Under the pieces are notes generated by a model. That model was given only the letters and a program-made list of their open reading frames with translations. It was not told the DNA's origin and ran no database searches. From positions 1-64,000 of the forward strand of contig BJHM01000018.1 in the NCBI GenBank assembly GCA_014192625.1: a DNA stretch of 64,000 nt, written 5' to 3'. This stretch comes from Planctomycetota bacterium. GTDB taxonomy: Bacteria; Planctomycetota; UBA1135; UBA2386. The translations under genes were made by a program, and so were the position numbers. Below, piece after piece: positions 24,388 to 33,343 of this stretch (positions within the stretch are counted from its first letter, which is position 1; each line of letters opens with the position of its first letter).

Positions 24388-25089
24388 TCAAACGTTTTTG
24401 GTCGCCCGGATCACTACCCGTTGCTGCTCGTAGGAGAAGAGCTGCTTTGATGGGTCGGCTGGCTTGCGACGATGAACGCCAAGTATTTCTGTCGCCCCAA
24501 AACCAGCATTCTGCAGCATCAAAAGGATCATGCTGCGCGTCGGCAGCAGCTTGAACTGGCCTCGGTCACCACCACGACGGACGAGCAGCGCGTCCTCTGC
24601 AGGTACTAGCGGCACCGCCTCGACCACTTCGATCAACAAACTGCCCGACGTGATGCTCGCCAACTTGTCGAGTGCCAAAAACGGATAGCGCAGGTGATGG
24701 AAGACTGCGAGGAACAAAACCACGTCAAAGGTGCCCATCGTCTTCGCGTCGAAGTCATAGACGTTCAATTGCAACGATTCGACTTTCGACTTTAGGGCGC
24801 GCCGACAAATATCAAGCCGAACGAGCGCCGCTGGCCGAGTGTCGACTGCTAACACGCGATCGGCCCCGCGGCGTTCAGCATCAAACGAAAAGAACCCCTC
24901 ACAACAACCAACGTCGAGCACTCGCTTCCCCTGCAACGACTCCGGCATCTTCATCATGTCAAGCTTGCGCCGCGAGTGATCCCCATCGGATCCTGGAGTG
25001 CAGATACCGCCGCCAAGGTCTATGCAGTGAAACCAGTCGGATTGGCAGGCAATCTCGACCTGCAAAGACGGGTGCATCATATAGAGCAA
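24388..25089 (-). CDS. SAM-dependent methyltransferase, CmoB/DUF1698-like
   Basis: A 233-residue class I methyltransferase. Motif I is 'RVLDVGCCEGFFSFDAERRG', followed by 'VLAVDTRP' and 'FDVVLFLAVFHHLRYPFLAL'. The upstream 'WFHCIDLGGGICTPGSDGD' matches the entry motif of the tRNA (mo5U34) methyltransferase/CmoB-like family, though the protein is shorter than CmoB (about 320 residues) and could modify another small molecule, as do several CmoB-like proteins in natural-product or glycan loci. It is convergent with the amidohydrolase, 6 bp apart. Its flanking intergenic DNA is somewhat AT-rich. Confidence 0.8.
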   Translation of the reverse strand: MLYMMHPSLQVEIACQSDWFHCIDLGGGICTPGSDGDHSRRKLDMMKMPESLQGKRVLDVGCCEGFFSFDAERRGADRVLAVDTRPAALVRLDICRRALKSKVESLQLNVYDFDAKTMGTFDVVLFLAVFHHLRYPFLALDKLASITSGSLLIEVVEAVPLVPAEDALLVRRGGDRGQFKLLPTRSMILLMLQNAGFGATEILGVHRRKPADPSKQLFSYEQQRVVIRATKNV

Positions 25090-25315
25090 TATACCAAGGT
25101 ACTCGTCACTCTTGCCACGAGCTGATTACCGATTCGCCTGCCTGACCAAGTTAGCTACCGCAATAAGCCGCCGATGTGCGAGCCTTTCTCGAGGCAGACA
25201 AGTGCTGCTGGCGAGAACTAGCCCCGCGCCGAATGAGCTTCACGGCCAAGCGTAACTAAGAATGCCAGATCACTCCGGATGCGCCGCGGAAAAACCAAAC
25301 AATCTCATTCGCGTC

Positions 25316-25344
25316 TTTACACTTCCTTCATGGAATGCTAACAA
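25316..25344 (+). promoter_or_regulatory. possible sigma70-type promoter
   Basis: TTTACA at 25316-25321 and TAACAA at 25339-25344 are separated by exactly 17 nt and lie about 30 bp before the ATG of the carboxypeptidase-regulatory-like gene, inside a locally AT-rich interval. The -35 matches five of six consensus bases, the -10 only three of six, so this is a weak prediction. Confidence 0.3.
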
Positions 25345-25374
25345 GCGAGTGCCCTCTGCTGCTCAAAATCACCA

Positions 25375-27084
25375 ATGCCTCCAATAACCCGACTGGCCGT
25401 AAATCTTCTCGTTATTTCTGTGAGTATCTCGGCGATTGCAGCTCAAACCTCGACGCTTAGCGGCCGGATTATCAATGCTGCGCTCGTCGGCATTCCTGGA
25501 GTCACGCTCAGAAATGATGCTGGGATTCAGTCCACAATAACGGATGCCGCGGGCATTTTCACTCTCACGGGACTAACTAACACCCGCTTTACGATCAACA
25601 TTATTCCGCCGCTTGGCACTTACGCGCCAAGCCAACGACAATTCCAAGTCAACGGCATAACTTCAACTGGTGATATCTCAGTGCCGGCAGGAGCGGCCAT
25701 TCAAGGCACAATGCTGATGCCGGATAACAGTCCGGTTATCAACGGCAACGTCAACGCGTATGACATTGGTGGCAATAAGCTCTACACGCCTGGCGATGCC
25801 ACCAATCTGCTTGGCCAATTTGCGATCACTGTGCCACTGGGCGAAATTCGTGTCCGCACCGTCACCCCAAGCGCACTCAATCTGGTGCCACAGGAGCAGA
25901 CTATTCAGATCGCGGGGCCATTCGCCACGGGCACTCTCCATCTGCAGGCTGGGCTCCGGGTGAGCGGCACATTCATAGACCAAATAAGCGGTGTCCCGAT
26001 TGGCAGCGTGCGCGTCACCACGACCAACGGGATCACCGGTGCCTCGGTCCTGCAACTAACCCCCCTGTCCTCGGTGCTCGGCGCATTTTCGCTGCTGCTC
26101 CCCATCGGCAGCTACGACTTGACGGTCGAGCCGCCATCGGGAAACGCGCACGTCCCTAAGATTATTCATGGCGTGTTGACTGCAGGGACCACCCTGCTCG
26201 GCCCGGTGCCGCTTGCGCGGGCAGCATTCGTATCTGGCACTCTCAGCAGTCCTACGGGGCCGGTGGCCGGAGCCGACATCGATGTTTACACAGCCGACGG
26301 GCTAAAACTCTATTCGACGACCGACAGCACCGCGGCCAATGGCACCTTCAGCTTGGCCGTGCCGCTCGGCAGCCATCGCCTCACGTTTCAACCGCCCGTT
26401 GCAACCGGCCTCGTCAGTCTAAGAACGGCAATCATCAACGTAACGGCCAACGCCAACTTGGGAAATCTGGTGGTGACGCAAGGCATCCCCGTCGACATCA
26501 GCGTGACTGGTGCAAACGGCCCCGAGGTGGATGCCAACCTTAATCTGCTCGATCCATTCACTGGCGCACCAATCGTAATGACGGGCGATCATTCCCTAGC
26601 GGACGGCACCATTCACACGATTGTGCCCGCCGGGATCTGGAACCTCGATCTGCATGCGCGGCAGGGCAGCCTATCGGCGCCATTCCGCCTGACCGGGGCA
26701 CCAATTTTCAGTGCGCTCAGCTTTGTCCTGCCGATGAGTTTGAAGACGCTGCGGCTCGATGTGCAGGGCTTCGGCGTGCAGACCATCTTCCAAGGTGGCG
26801 CAGTACCTATCGCCCTGACCGTGCAAAACACCACGCCGGCCACGCTCGCTACGACGATCGAGATCTTCGTGCGCTTCCCGTCCGGAATCGAATCGCCAAT
26901 CCTGCCGGCGATCCCGATCGACATCTTCCCACTCTTTCAGTTCACGCTTGGCGGCCTGTTCATTCCGACACCCGTAGTGCCCATTACGGAACAGAACCGC
27001 GAGCTGCGGCTCGTCGTGCGGATGCGCAACGCGGCGGACGCGGCAGTTCTCGACGAAGCATATTCGCAGTTTGTGGTCCAATGA
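25375..27084 (+). CDS. secreted protein with carboxypeptidase-regulatory-like (CarboxypepD_reg) repeats
   Basis: A 569-residue protein with a signal peptide ending 'SAIAAQ'. Successive ~80-90 residue beta-sandwich units carry the pattern 'LSGRIINAALVGIPGVTLR' with 'TDAAGIFTLTGL', then 'IQGTMLMPDNSPVINGNVNA', 'VSGTFIDQISGVPIGSVRVT' and 'VSGTLSSPTGPVAGADIDVY' with 'AANGTFSLAVPLGSHRLTF'. These match the transthyretin-like/CarboxypepD regulatory fold used as a structural, non-catalytic module in extracellular proteins. No catalytic domain is visible. The last ~110 residues form a different beta domain ('FGVQTIFQGGAVPIALTVQN') of a CARDB-like look. A role in adhesion or envelope structure is inferred only. 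Confidence 0.8.
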   Translation: MPPITRLAVNLLVISVSISAIAAQTSTLSGRIINAALVGIPGVTLRNDAGIQSTITDAAGIFTLTGLTNTRFTINIIPPLGTYAPSQRQFQVNGITSTGDISVPAGAAIQGTMLMPDNSPVINGNVNAYDIGGNKLYTPGDATNLLGQFAITVPLGEIRVRTVTPSALNLVPQEQTIQIAGPFATGTLHLQAGLRVSGTFIDQISGVPIGSVRVTTTNGITGASVLQLTPLSSVLGAFSLLLPIGSYDLTVEPPSGNAHVPKIIHGVLTAGTTLLGPVPLARAAFVSGTLSSPTGPVAGADIDVYTADGLKLYSTTDSTAANGTFSLAVPLGSHRLTFQPPVATGLVSLRTAIINVTANANLGNLVVTQGIPVDISVTGANGPEVDANLNLLDPFTGAPIVMTGDHSLADGTIHTIVPAGIWNLDLHARQGSLSAPFRLTGAPIFSALSFVLPMSLKTLRLDVQGFGVQTIFQGGAVPIALTVQNTTPATLATTIEIFVRFPSGIESPILPAIPIDIFPLFQFTLGGLFIPTPVVPITEQNRELRLVVRMRNAADAAVLDEAYSQFVVQ

Positions 27085-27188
27085 GCCGGTAAAGCTCCAG
27101 CTCCAGCACCGACCCTGCAGGCGCGTAGAGTTGCAAATCCGTCACCTCGGCGCGCATGCGCCGCACTTGCGCGAAGCTCTTCCAACTA

Positions 27189-28910
27189 ATGAAACACCCC
27201 CACAAAGCACTCTCGCTGTTGCTGCTCTGCACTGTCATTGCCGCCGCCTCCGGACAGAACTTCAACTATCAGAACTTCAGCTCCACTGCGGGGCTTTCAC
27301 TGCTCGGATCGACGGCGCAGGCAAACGCAGCGATGCGGCTCACGTCGGTTGGCGGCATCAACCAGACAGGACTGTTCTGGCACCAAAACCGCCTGCCTGT
27401 CGCGAACGGCTTCGACACCACGTTCACCTTCCGCATCACAACGCCTTCGGCGACCGCGCGTGCCGAAGGGATGGCATTCATCGTGCAGGACGATCCACTC
27501 GGCACGGCGACCATCGGCGGATCCGTTTGGGCGATTGGCTATGGCGTGAATGGCAGCACCGGCATCCGCAACTCGATCGCCGTCGAAATCGACACCTACC
27601 AGGACACGTCGTTGCTTGGCGATACCAGCAACAACGAGCTGACCATCCACACGCGCGGAGTTCTGGGCAACAACGAGAATGAGGCGTACTCGATCGGCCG
27701 CATCACACCGGCCGCGCAACTGAGCAATGGGTTGGTGCATACCCTGCGCGTCGTCTACGTATCTGGCTCGCTCGATGTCTTCGTCGACAACGCGGCGACC
27801 CCGGCGATTCACTCGGCGTACGACATCACTGCTGGCGGCCGCTACCTCAACAACACCAATGCGCCAGGCCTCGCGCTGTCGACCGGCACCGCAATCGCCG
27901 GTTTCAGCGCGACAACCGGCGGCTCCGCAAGCCTCTCTGAGACCGTGGAGATCCTGTCTTGGACATGGGCCTCGTCACCGCTCACCGACCCATGCTACTC
28001 GGGCACGTTCACGAACAGCCCGCTGCTAGTGGCGGGCTCTGATGGCGGCTTCCGCCATCGCGTCTCGCTGTTCACGGCCCAAACGTTCAATGTCGAAATG
28101 GCAAGCCCTGCTGGCAGTCCTGCTGGCATGCCGTTCGTGTTGCTCGCATCGCCGCTGCCAGCTCCCCTTGCAGCTGGCACCGTACTGCCGTTTGGCTCCA
28201 CCTGCTTCCCCGTTTTGCCACTCGCCTTCCCGACATTTGCGATCGCCGACAGCTTTGGCGTAGTGCCTGCATTGCTACCTGCGACGACCACACCGTGGCT
28301 GCTGACCGTGCCCGCAGGCCTACTAAACCAGCCGCTCGAACTGACGTTGCAAGCGGTCCTCGCCAGCAATCTAGCACCGTTCACGCTCGGCATCAGCAAC
28401 GCAGTCACCGTCGCCATTTCACAAGCGCCAACACCAACGATCGTCAGCGTAACACCGTTGAGCACTGCACCGGGATCGGTGATCACCATCGCAGGCACCG
28501 GCTTCGTGCCAGGCTATCGCGTCGAGATCAACAACGTGCAGGTAGCGCCAATCACTGCTAGTGCGACTGCCTTCACCTGCCAATATCCGGCGGGCCTGCA
28601 ATGCGGTTCGCTAGTAACGGTCCGCAACCCTGATGGACAGGCGGCCAGCGCCCCGATCAATCCAGTGCCAATCGTGACCAGTACCTTGCTCGGCTCCGGC
28701 GTAGCCAGTGGTGGCGCAATCTTCGTCGTGCAGGGCACCGGGTTTTCAATTGGCACCACAGTTACGATCGGCGGAGTCGCAGCGATCGTGACGAGTGCTA
28801 GCGCAAACTCCGTGGTGATCCGCACACCGCCAGGCATTCCCGGCATCGCCACGGTCGTGCTGACCACGCTTGGCGGCTGCCAGGCGACGACGACCTACAC
28901 CTATCAGTAG
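27189..28910 (+). CDS. secreted legume-lectin-like protein with two IPT/TIG domains
   Basis: A 573-residue protein from the ATG at 27189, which gives a signal peptide ending 'AASGQ'. Residues 24-260 resemble an L-type (legume) lectin/concanavalin-like domain: 'FNYQNFSSTAGLSLLGSTAQ', 'FDTTFTFRITTPS', 'GMAFIVQDDP', 'NSIAVEIDTYQD' and 'HTLRVVYVSGSLDVFVD'. Residues 270-410 look like the beta module seen at the end of the di-heme peroxidase. Residues 415-573 are two IPT/TIG immunoglobulin-like folds ('TIVSVTPLSTAPGSVITIAG', 'TGFSIGTTVTIGGVAAIV'). It could bind carbohydrate outside the cell. It lies 104 bp after the CarboxypepD-like gene and may be co-expressed with it. Confidence 0.82.
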   Translation: MKHPHKALSLLLLCTVIAAASGQNFNYQNFSSTAGLSLLGSTAQANAAMRLTSVGGINQTGLFWHQNRLPVANGFDTTFTFRITTPSATARAEGMAFIVQDDPLGTATIGGSVWAIGYGVNGSTGIRNSIAVEIDTYQDTSLLGDTSNNELTIHTRGVLGNNENEAYSIGRITPAAQLSNGLVHTLRVVYVSGSLDVFVDNAATPAIHSAYDITAGGRYLNNTNAPGLALSTGTAIAGFSATTGGSASLSETVEILSWTWASSPLTDPCYSGTFTNSPLLVAGSDGGFRHRVSLFTAQTFNVEMASPAGSPAGMPFVLLASPLPAPLAAGTVLPFGSTCFPVLPLAFPTFAIADSFGVVPALLPATTTPWLLTVPAGLLNQPLELTLQAVLASNLAPFTLGISNAVTVAISQAPTPTIVSVTPLSTAPGSVITIAGTGFVPGYRVEINNVQVAPITASATAFTCQYPAGLQCGSLVTVRNPDGQAASAPINPVPIVTSTLLGSGVASGGAIFVVQGTGFSIGTTVTIGGVAAIVTSASANSVVIRTPPGIPGIATVVLTTLGGCQATTTYTYQ

Positions 28911-28923
28911 CGGGACCGTTCGT

Positions 28924-29550
28924 TCAAGGCGCGAGCAACTGCGGTTCACTCTGCAATCGTTGCAGCAACTTGCGCAACGCCTTGCCGCGATGACTCCACT
29001 GATCCTTGCGCGCTGCATCCAACTCGGCAAACGTCGGCGCGGGATCTTGTGCGAGCGCCTGCAGCGGCACGAAGATCGGATCGTAGCCAAATCCCTCAAC
29101 ACCGCGCGGTGCCGGCAATAGCACTCCTTCGCAACGATCCTCGACGACGGCGCGCACGCGACCATCGGGGCCACACAGGCATAGGCTGCACACGAAGTGC
29201 GCGGTGCGTTGCCCATCGGGAACCATGCGCAATTCGTCGAGCAACTTGTGCAGTCGCTGCCGGTCATCGAGCAGCGGGCCGCCGTAGCGCGCCGAATGCA
29301 CACCGGGCCTGCCAAACAGCGCGTCAACGCAGAGCCCCGAGTCGTCGGCGATCGCCACGCCACCCACGAGGTGCGCGAGCGCCACTGCTTTTACGCGGGC
29401 ATTGCCGGCGAAGTCAGGCTGATCTTCAACCGGATCGAACGGGCTGCAAAGCTCATCTTGGGTTCGCAGCCGCAACGACAACGGCGCGAACAGCCGCGCC
29501 AGCTCGGCCCGCTTCTTCTTGTTGCCCGTGGCTAGCCAGAGTTCCTGCAT
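28924..29550 (-). CDS. rdgB: RdgB/HAM1 non-canonical purine NTP pyrophosphatase
   Basis: A 208-residue enzyme that hydrolyses dITP, ITP and XTP to monophosphates and so keeps deaminated purines out of nucleic acid. Motifs are 'LWLATGNKKKRAELARLF' at the start, 'GNARVKAVALAHLVG', 'IADDSGLCVDALFGRPGVHS' with the catalytic Asp pair, 'ARYGG', 'GFGYDPIFVP' and 'WSHRGKAL' at the end. The ATG at 29550 fits the family start; one at 29574 would add eight residues. It follows the EamA transporter on the same strand by 36 bp. Confidence 0.95.
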   Translation of the reverse strand: MQELWLATGNKKKRAELARLFAPLSLRLRTQDELCSPFDPVEDQPDFAGNARVKAVALAHLVGGVAIADDSGLCVDALFGRPGVHSARYGGPLLDDRQRLHKLLDELRMVPDGQRTAHFVCSLCLCGPDGRVRAVVEDRCEGVLLPAPRGVEGFGYDPIFVPLQALAQDPAPTFAELDAARKDQWSHRGKALRKLLQRLQSEPQLLAP

Positions 29551-29586
29551 ATCGACCAAACAAGATAGCCACATTCTGCGGCGACA

Positions 29587-30468
29587 TCACTTGCCGCCGA
29601 GAGCTATCGCTAAGAACCCCGCAATCATCACCACCGCAGCTGTGAGCCGGCGCGCAGCCTCACCTTCGCGCAGCAGTTGCGTACCGAGCAACGCCGCAAA
29701 CAAAATACTGATCTCACGCAGTGGGGCAACGTAACTGAGCTGTGCTAGCTGCATCGCAAACAACACGAGGAGATAGGAGAGCGGCGACAAGACCCCGACA
29801 AAAATTACTGCGATGCGCCGCTTACGCCACTCATCGACAACTGCCGCACTGTCGCGCAAAGCGAACGGCATCAACAGCAACAGCCGCACCAGTATTGAGC
29901 CGCCATAGTAGATCGTTGGTTTGACAAGGAGCCCCTTCACCGCCATCTGGTCCCAGATTGTGTAGACCGCGATCATTGCTCCCGTAGCGAGTGAAAAGCC
30001 GATGCCTCGCAAGCCACCCCGATTGCCCAGCGCGAACGGATTGCCGGTCAGCATGATTGCGCCTAGCCCGACTGCCAACGCCCCACCGAGTGCGACCGGC
30101 GCAGGTTGCTCACCAAGGATCACCACGGCACCGACAATCGAGAGCAACGGGCCAGTCGCGCGAGCCAGTGGATAGACGACCGACAGCTGGCCGCTGCGGT
30201 AGCCATAACCAAGAAACAAAAAGTAGGCTATGTGCACCACTCCGCTAACCACCATCCGCAGGTAAGCCTCCGCCGGCGGCGCATAGCCATCAAATGCACA
30301 CTGGCCGAGCGCGAGCGGCAAGAGGAGCAGGCACTCGACAATCGAGACCAGCAGGAAAAAGCGCAGCCCGCTGCCGCCGCTCTGCTTCAGCACGAGGTTC
30401 CAAGTCGCGTGCAAGACAGCGGCAACAATCACTAGCACAAGGGGTGTGGCGGTCACGCGAGGCCGCAT
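29587..30468 (-). CDS. EamA/DMT-superfamily transporter
   Basis: A 293-residue integral membrane protein with about ten hydrophobic segments in two EamA halves. Features include 'LHATWNLVLKQSGG' in the first helix region, 'VYPLARATGPLLSIVGAVVI' followed by 'LGEQPAP', and the second-half 'LREISILFAALLGTQLLREG'. DMT transporters export metabolites or amino acids, or import sugars and nucleotide sugars; the substrate cannot be predicted. It is transcribed toward rdgB and divergently from the large exported protein gene, about 95 bp away. Confidence 0.88.
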   Translation of the reverse strand: MRPRVTATPLVLVIVAAVLHATWNLVLKQSGGSGLRFFLLVSIVECLLLLPLALGQCAFDGYAPPAEAYLRMVVSGVVHIAYFLFLGYGYRSGQLSVVYPLARATGPLLSIVGAVVILGEQPAPVALGGALAVGLGAIMLTGNPFALGNRGGLRGIGFSLATGAMIAVYTIWDQMAVKGLLVKPTIYYGGSILVRLLLLMPFALRDSAAVVDEWRKRRIAVIFVGVLSPLSYLLVLFAMQLAQLSYVAPLREISILFAALLGTQLLREGEAARRLTAAVVMIAGFLAIALGGK

Positions 30469-30564
30469 GCTAAGAACCGCATCTGCCCGCGTGCTAACAC
30501 GAGTGCAACTTCAATGCACTTCGTCGCTAGACTCGGCACGTCCGCAACCACGACATTGCCTCTC

Positions 30565-33264
30565 ATGCGAACGCTACTCGGTTGCACGCTGCTGCTGTGC
30601 ATCCTGCAAAACCAGCCGAAAGCCCAATCGCCCTCGCCAGAAAACCACGGGCAGGTCGCTTCGCAGGCTAACTGTTTGGTCCTATGGCAGCGGACCCTCG
30701 AAGACAGTCAGGCGCTCGCGAAAGCCACCGGCAAACCGTTGCTGCTCGCACTCAACATGGACGGCGAGAGTGCTAGCGACCGGATCTTCACTGAGCTTTA
30801 TCGCGACCCACAGTTCGTCGCGTTGACGCGCCAGTGCGTTTGCGTGATCGGCAGCGTCTTTCGTCACAACGCGCGCGACCATGATGAACTGGGCCGCCGC
30901 ATCCTCTGCCCGCGCTGCTCCAACCTCACCTGCGGCGAGCACATGGCGGTTGAGCCTGCGCTGTTTGCCCGCTACCTGGCCGACGGCGAGCGCGTGGCAC
31001 CGCGTCATGCCTTGATCCTGCCGAACGGCAACAAGGCTTTTGACTTGTCCCTGTGCTTTGACCTGCACGATATCGAACGGGCACTGGCAAAGTCGCTGTC
31101 AGATCCGGCCGCTGTTACGGCACCAAACAAAGCAGCGCAGCAGGAATCGCAGCAAGCTCCAACCACTACTTCGTGGCAAACATTGGCGACGGGCCGCGAT
31201 CACGCGCAGCGCTCGCTGCTGGAACAGGCAATCACCAACGCAACCGACGAGCCGGCCATCAGCGCTGCGCTTACTGCGATCGCTGCCTACGGCGATCGCG
31301 GCAGCATCGAAGCGCTGCACCTGATCGCTGCGCGGTTGCCGCAGTTGTCAACCGCACTGCGGCGGCAGTTCCTCGCCACGGTCCGCGATCGACAGCTAGA
31401 AAGTGCCGTCGCGGCGGTCTTGCTTGCGTTGCTGCGGCAGTTTGATGCCGGGGTCACCATCGGCTGGGTCGCCGGACACGAGGCGCTGCTGCCACTGCTC
31501 GCCGAACTCGACGGCAGTTCGACCGCCACCCGCACCTTGCTGCTGGCCTATCGCTGCGTCGCGGAATACGCGGCCGCCGCGGCACCTTCGCTGGAAATCG
31601 CTTTCGGCGACCTCGATGCAATGGCTATCGAACGCGCGCTGCAGCAAGTCGGCGGCGAAGTTTCGTTGTTGCGTGCATTGACGACCGCCACTGCGAATCG
31701 AGCGGGCACCACACCGATAGCCCGCGACCCAAACGCCGAACTCGAAGCCTTGCCCTCGGCCACTTTGCTGACACAAACACGCGAAGCACTGGCGCTAGAA
31801 CTGCGCGGCCACCGGGAAAACGCGCAACTGCTGGCGCGCCATGCCACCGCTTCGCTTGCGCTCGCTCGCCGTCGCATCGCTTCGCAAGAAAGCGGCGCAC
31901 CGGCGTTGCTCGATGATGCAGAGCAGCACTTTGCCGCGGCACTCGACCGCGACCCGGCACACATCCTCTGGTGGAACGATCGGGCGCGCACCGCTTTCCT
32001 GCGCGAACGCTGGCATGATCAAGCGAGCTACGGGCAGCAGGCGCTGACTCTCGCGCAGGAAGACCAGCAGACCACCGAGCCAACGCTGCTCGAGGCGCTG
32101 CGCTGGACTGGCGACGGCTGTGCGCGCCAGATCGGGGCGCACGCAATCGACGATCCGGCACGCGAGATCGAATACCTGCACGACGCCATGGCCTCGTTTG
32201 CGCGCGTCATCACATCGCCTTTAGCCAACGACAACGACTACAGCGCGCTCGCCTCGATCTGCGGCCTGCTGGGACTCTGGCGCGAGCAGGCGGCCATCGC
32301 TGCAGATGGCGCGCGCCATCTGCCTGCAAGTCCTTTGTTGCGGCAGTGCCTCACGGATGCTGCCCGTTGGGCGGGACGACCTGACTTACTGCCAACCTTT
32401 GCTGTCGCTATCGAGAACGCCACCAGTTCCTCCGCCGACAGCGCATGGTTTCTCGGCCAGGCTCGGGTGCTCGCCGCAGACGCAGCCCGCCGGGCCTGCT
32501 CACTAAAAGCTGCAGAGCAGTTGTTGGTCGAGGCCACCGTCGCCTTCCAGCATTGCGCCAAACTTGCTCCCGCCTACGCCGCCACCTGTGCACAGCAGTT
32601 AGCCATTGTCCAGCTCGGCACGGGCATGACACGCGCGCTGGCTGGCCAACAGGCAGAAGCCGTCGCACCGCTGCTGTTGCTCGCGGCCAGCGATTTCCCG
32701 CTCGAGAGCCTGCGCGATGGCTGCGACTGCGATCTCTTTGACCTCGTCGATCGCATCCTGGAGTGGCGCGCATCGGGCAGCAGCCCCGTCGACCCGGAAC
32801 TGCTGCTCTCGCAAATCGAACAGCTTGGCGCTAGCGATCCGATTTGGCCGGTGGCTCTCGCCGATGCATTGTTGCGCGAGGCACTGCGCGCCGACGGTCG
32901 CAATCAAGACCGCGTGCTGCGCGACACGGTCTCTGCTAGCGGCAAGCAGATCCAAATGCCCATGGGCAAACCAACCGGTGCAGGCGACCGCTACCTCCTT
33001 TCTGCGCGTGCGATCGCTCGCCGAGCGGCGCAACCCAATGCTGCCGACTTGCCCGTGCTTGTGCAAGTGCACGCAATCTGGGCCGAACGACTGCTTGAGC
33101 GCGGGCGCACCGAAGACGCGGCCATGGCGATCGCCGAAGCGGCACTGCTGCTCGGCATGGCCCCGCCAAACGGCAATCAGGATTTAGCCGCACTGCGCGC
33201 AGCACTAGTGCCGTTGCGCGAAAAGCTCGGCCCAGCACGGCCGCGCGAGCGCTTTGGCCGCTGA
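30565..33264 (+). CDS. large exported protein with thioredoxin-like domain lacking the usual CxxC, plus helical repeats
   Basis: An 899-residue protein from the ATG at 30565, giving a signal peptide ending 'PKAQ'. Residues 40-200 have a thioredoxin/DUF255-like pattern ('ALAKATGKPLLLALNMDG', 'YRDPQFVALTRQCVCVIGSV', 'HALILPNGNKAF'), but where the redox CxxC should sit the sequence reads 'MDGESAS'. A separate 'CPRC' (C115/C118) plus C123 may bind metal. Residues 240-890 are Ala/Leu-rich alpha-helical repeats of TPR/Sel1 character. The role is unknown; the context is an envelope cluster running plus-strand to 39361. The ATG at 30514 is possible but would bury the signal peptide. Confidence 0.7.
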   Translation: MRTLLGCTLLLCILQNQPKAQSPSPENHGQVASQANCLVLWQRTLEDSQALAKATGKPLLLALNMDGESASDRIFTELYRDPQFVALTRQCVCVIGSVFRHNARDHDELGRRILCPRCSNLTCGEHMAVEPALFARYLADGERVAPRHALILPNGNKAFDLSLCFDLHDIERALAKSLSDPAAVTAPNKAAQQESQQAPTTTSWQTLATGRDHAQRSLLEQAITNATDEPAISAALTAIAAYGDRGSIEALHLIAARLPQLSTALRRQFLATVRDRQLESAVAAVLLALLRQFDAGVTIGWVAGHEALLPLLAELDGSSTATRTLLLAYRCVAEYAAAAAPSLEIAFGDLDAMAIERALQQVGGEVSLLRALTTATANRAGTTPIARDPNAELEALPSATLLTQTREALALELRGHRENAQLLARHATASLALARRRIASQESGAPALLDDAEQHFAAALDRDPAHILWWNDRARTAFLRERWHDQASYGQQALTLAQEDQQTTEPTLLEALRWTGDGCARQIGAHAIDDPAREIEYLHDAMASFARVITSPLANDNDYSALASICGLLGLWREQAAIAADGARHLPASPLLRQCLTDAARWAGRPDLLPTFAVAIENATSSSADSAWFLGQARVLAADAARRACSLKAAEQLLVEATVAFQHCAKLAPAYAATCAQQLAIVQLGTGMTRALAGQQAEAVAPLLLLAASDFPLESLRDGCDCDLFDLVDRILEWRASGSSPVDPELLLSQIEQLGASDPIWPVALADALLREALRADGRNQDRVLRDTVSASGKQIQMPMGKPTGAGDRYLLSARAIARRAAQPNAADLPVLVQVHAIWAERLLERGRTEDAAMAIAEAALLLGMAPPNGNQDLAALRAALVPLREKLGPARPRERFGR

Positions 33265-33343
33265 TGATTGCGAAGTGCCGCCGCCGCACGCTTGATCTTG
33301 ATCCGCAACACGCGACCATGAGTATTGTTCGCCGTTCCCAATC

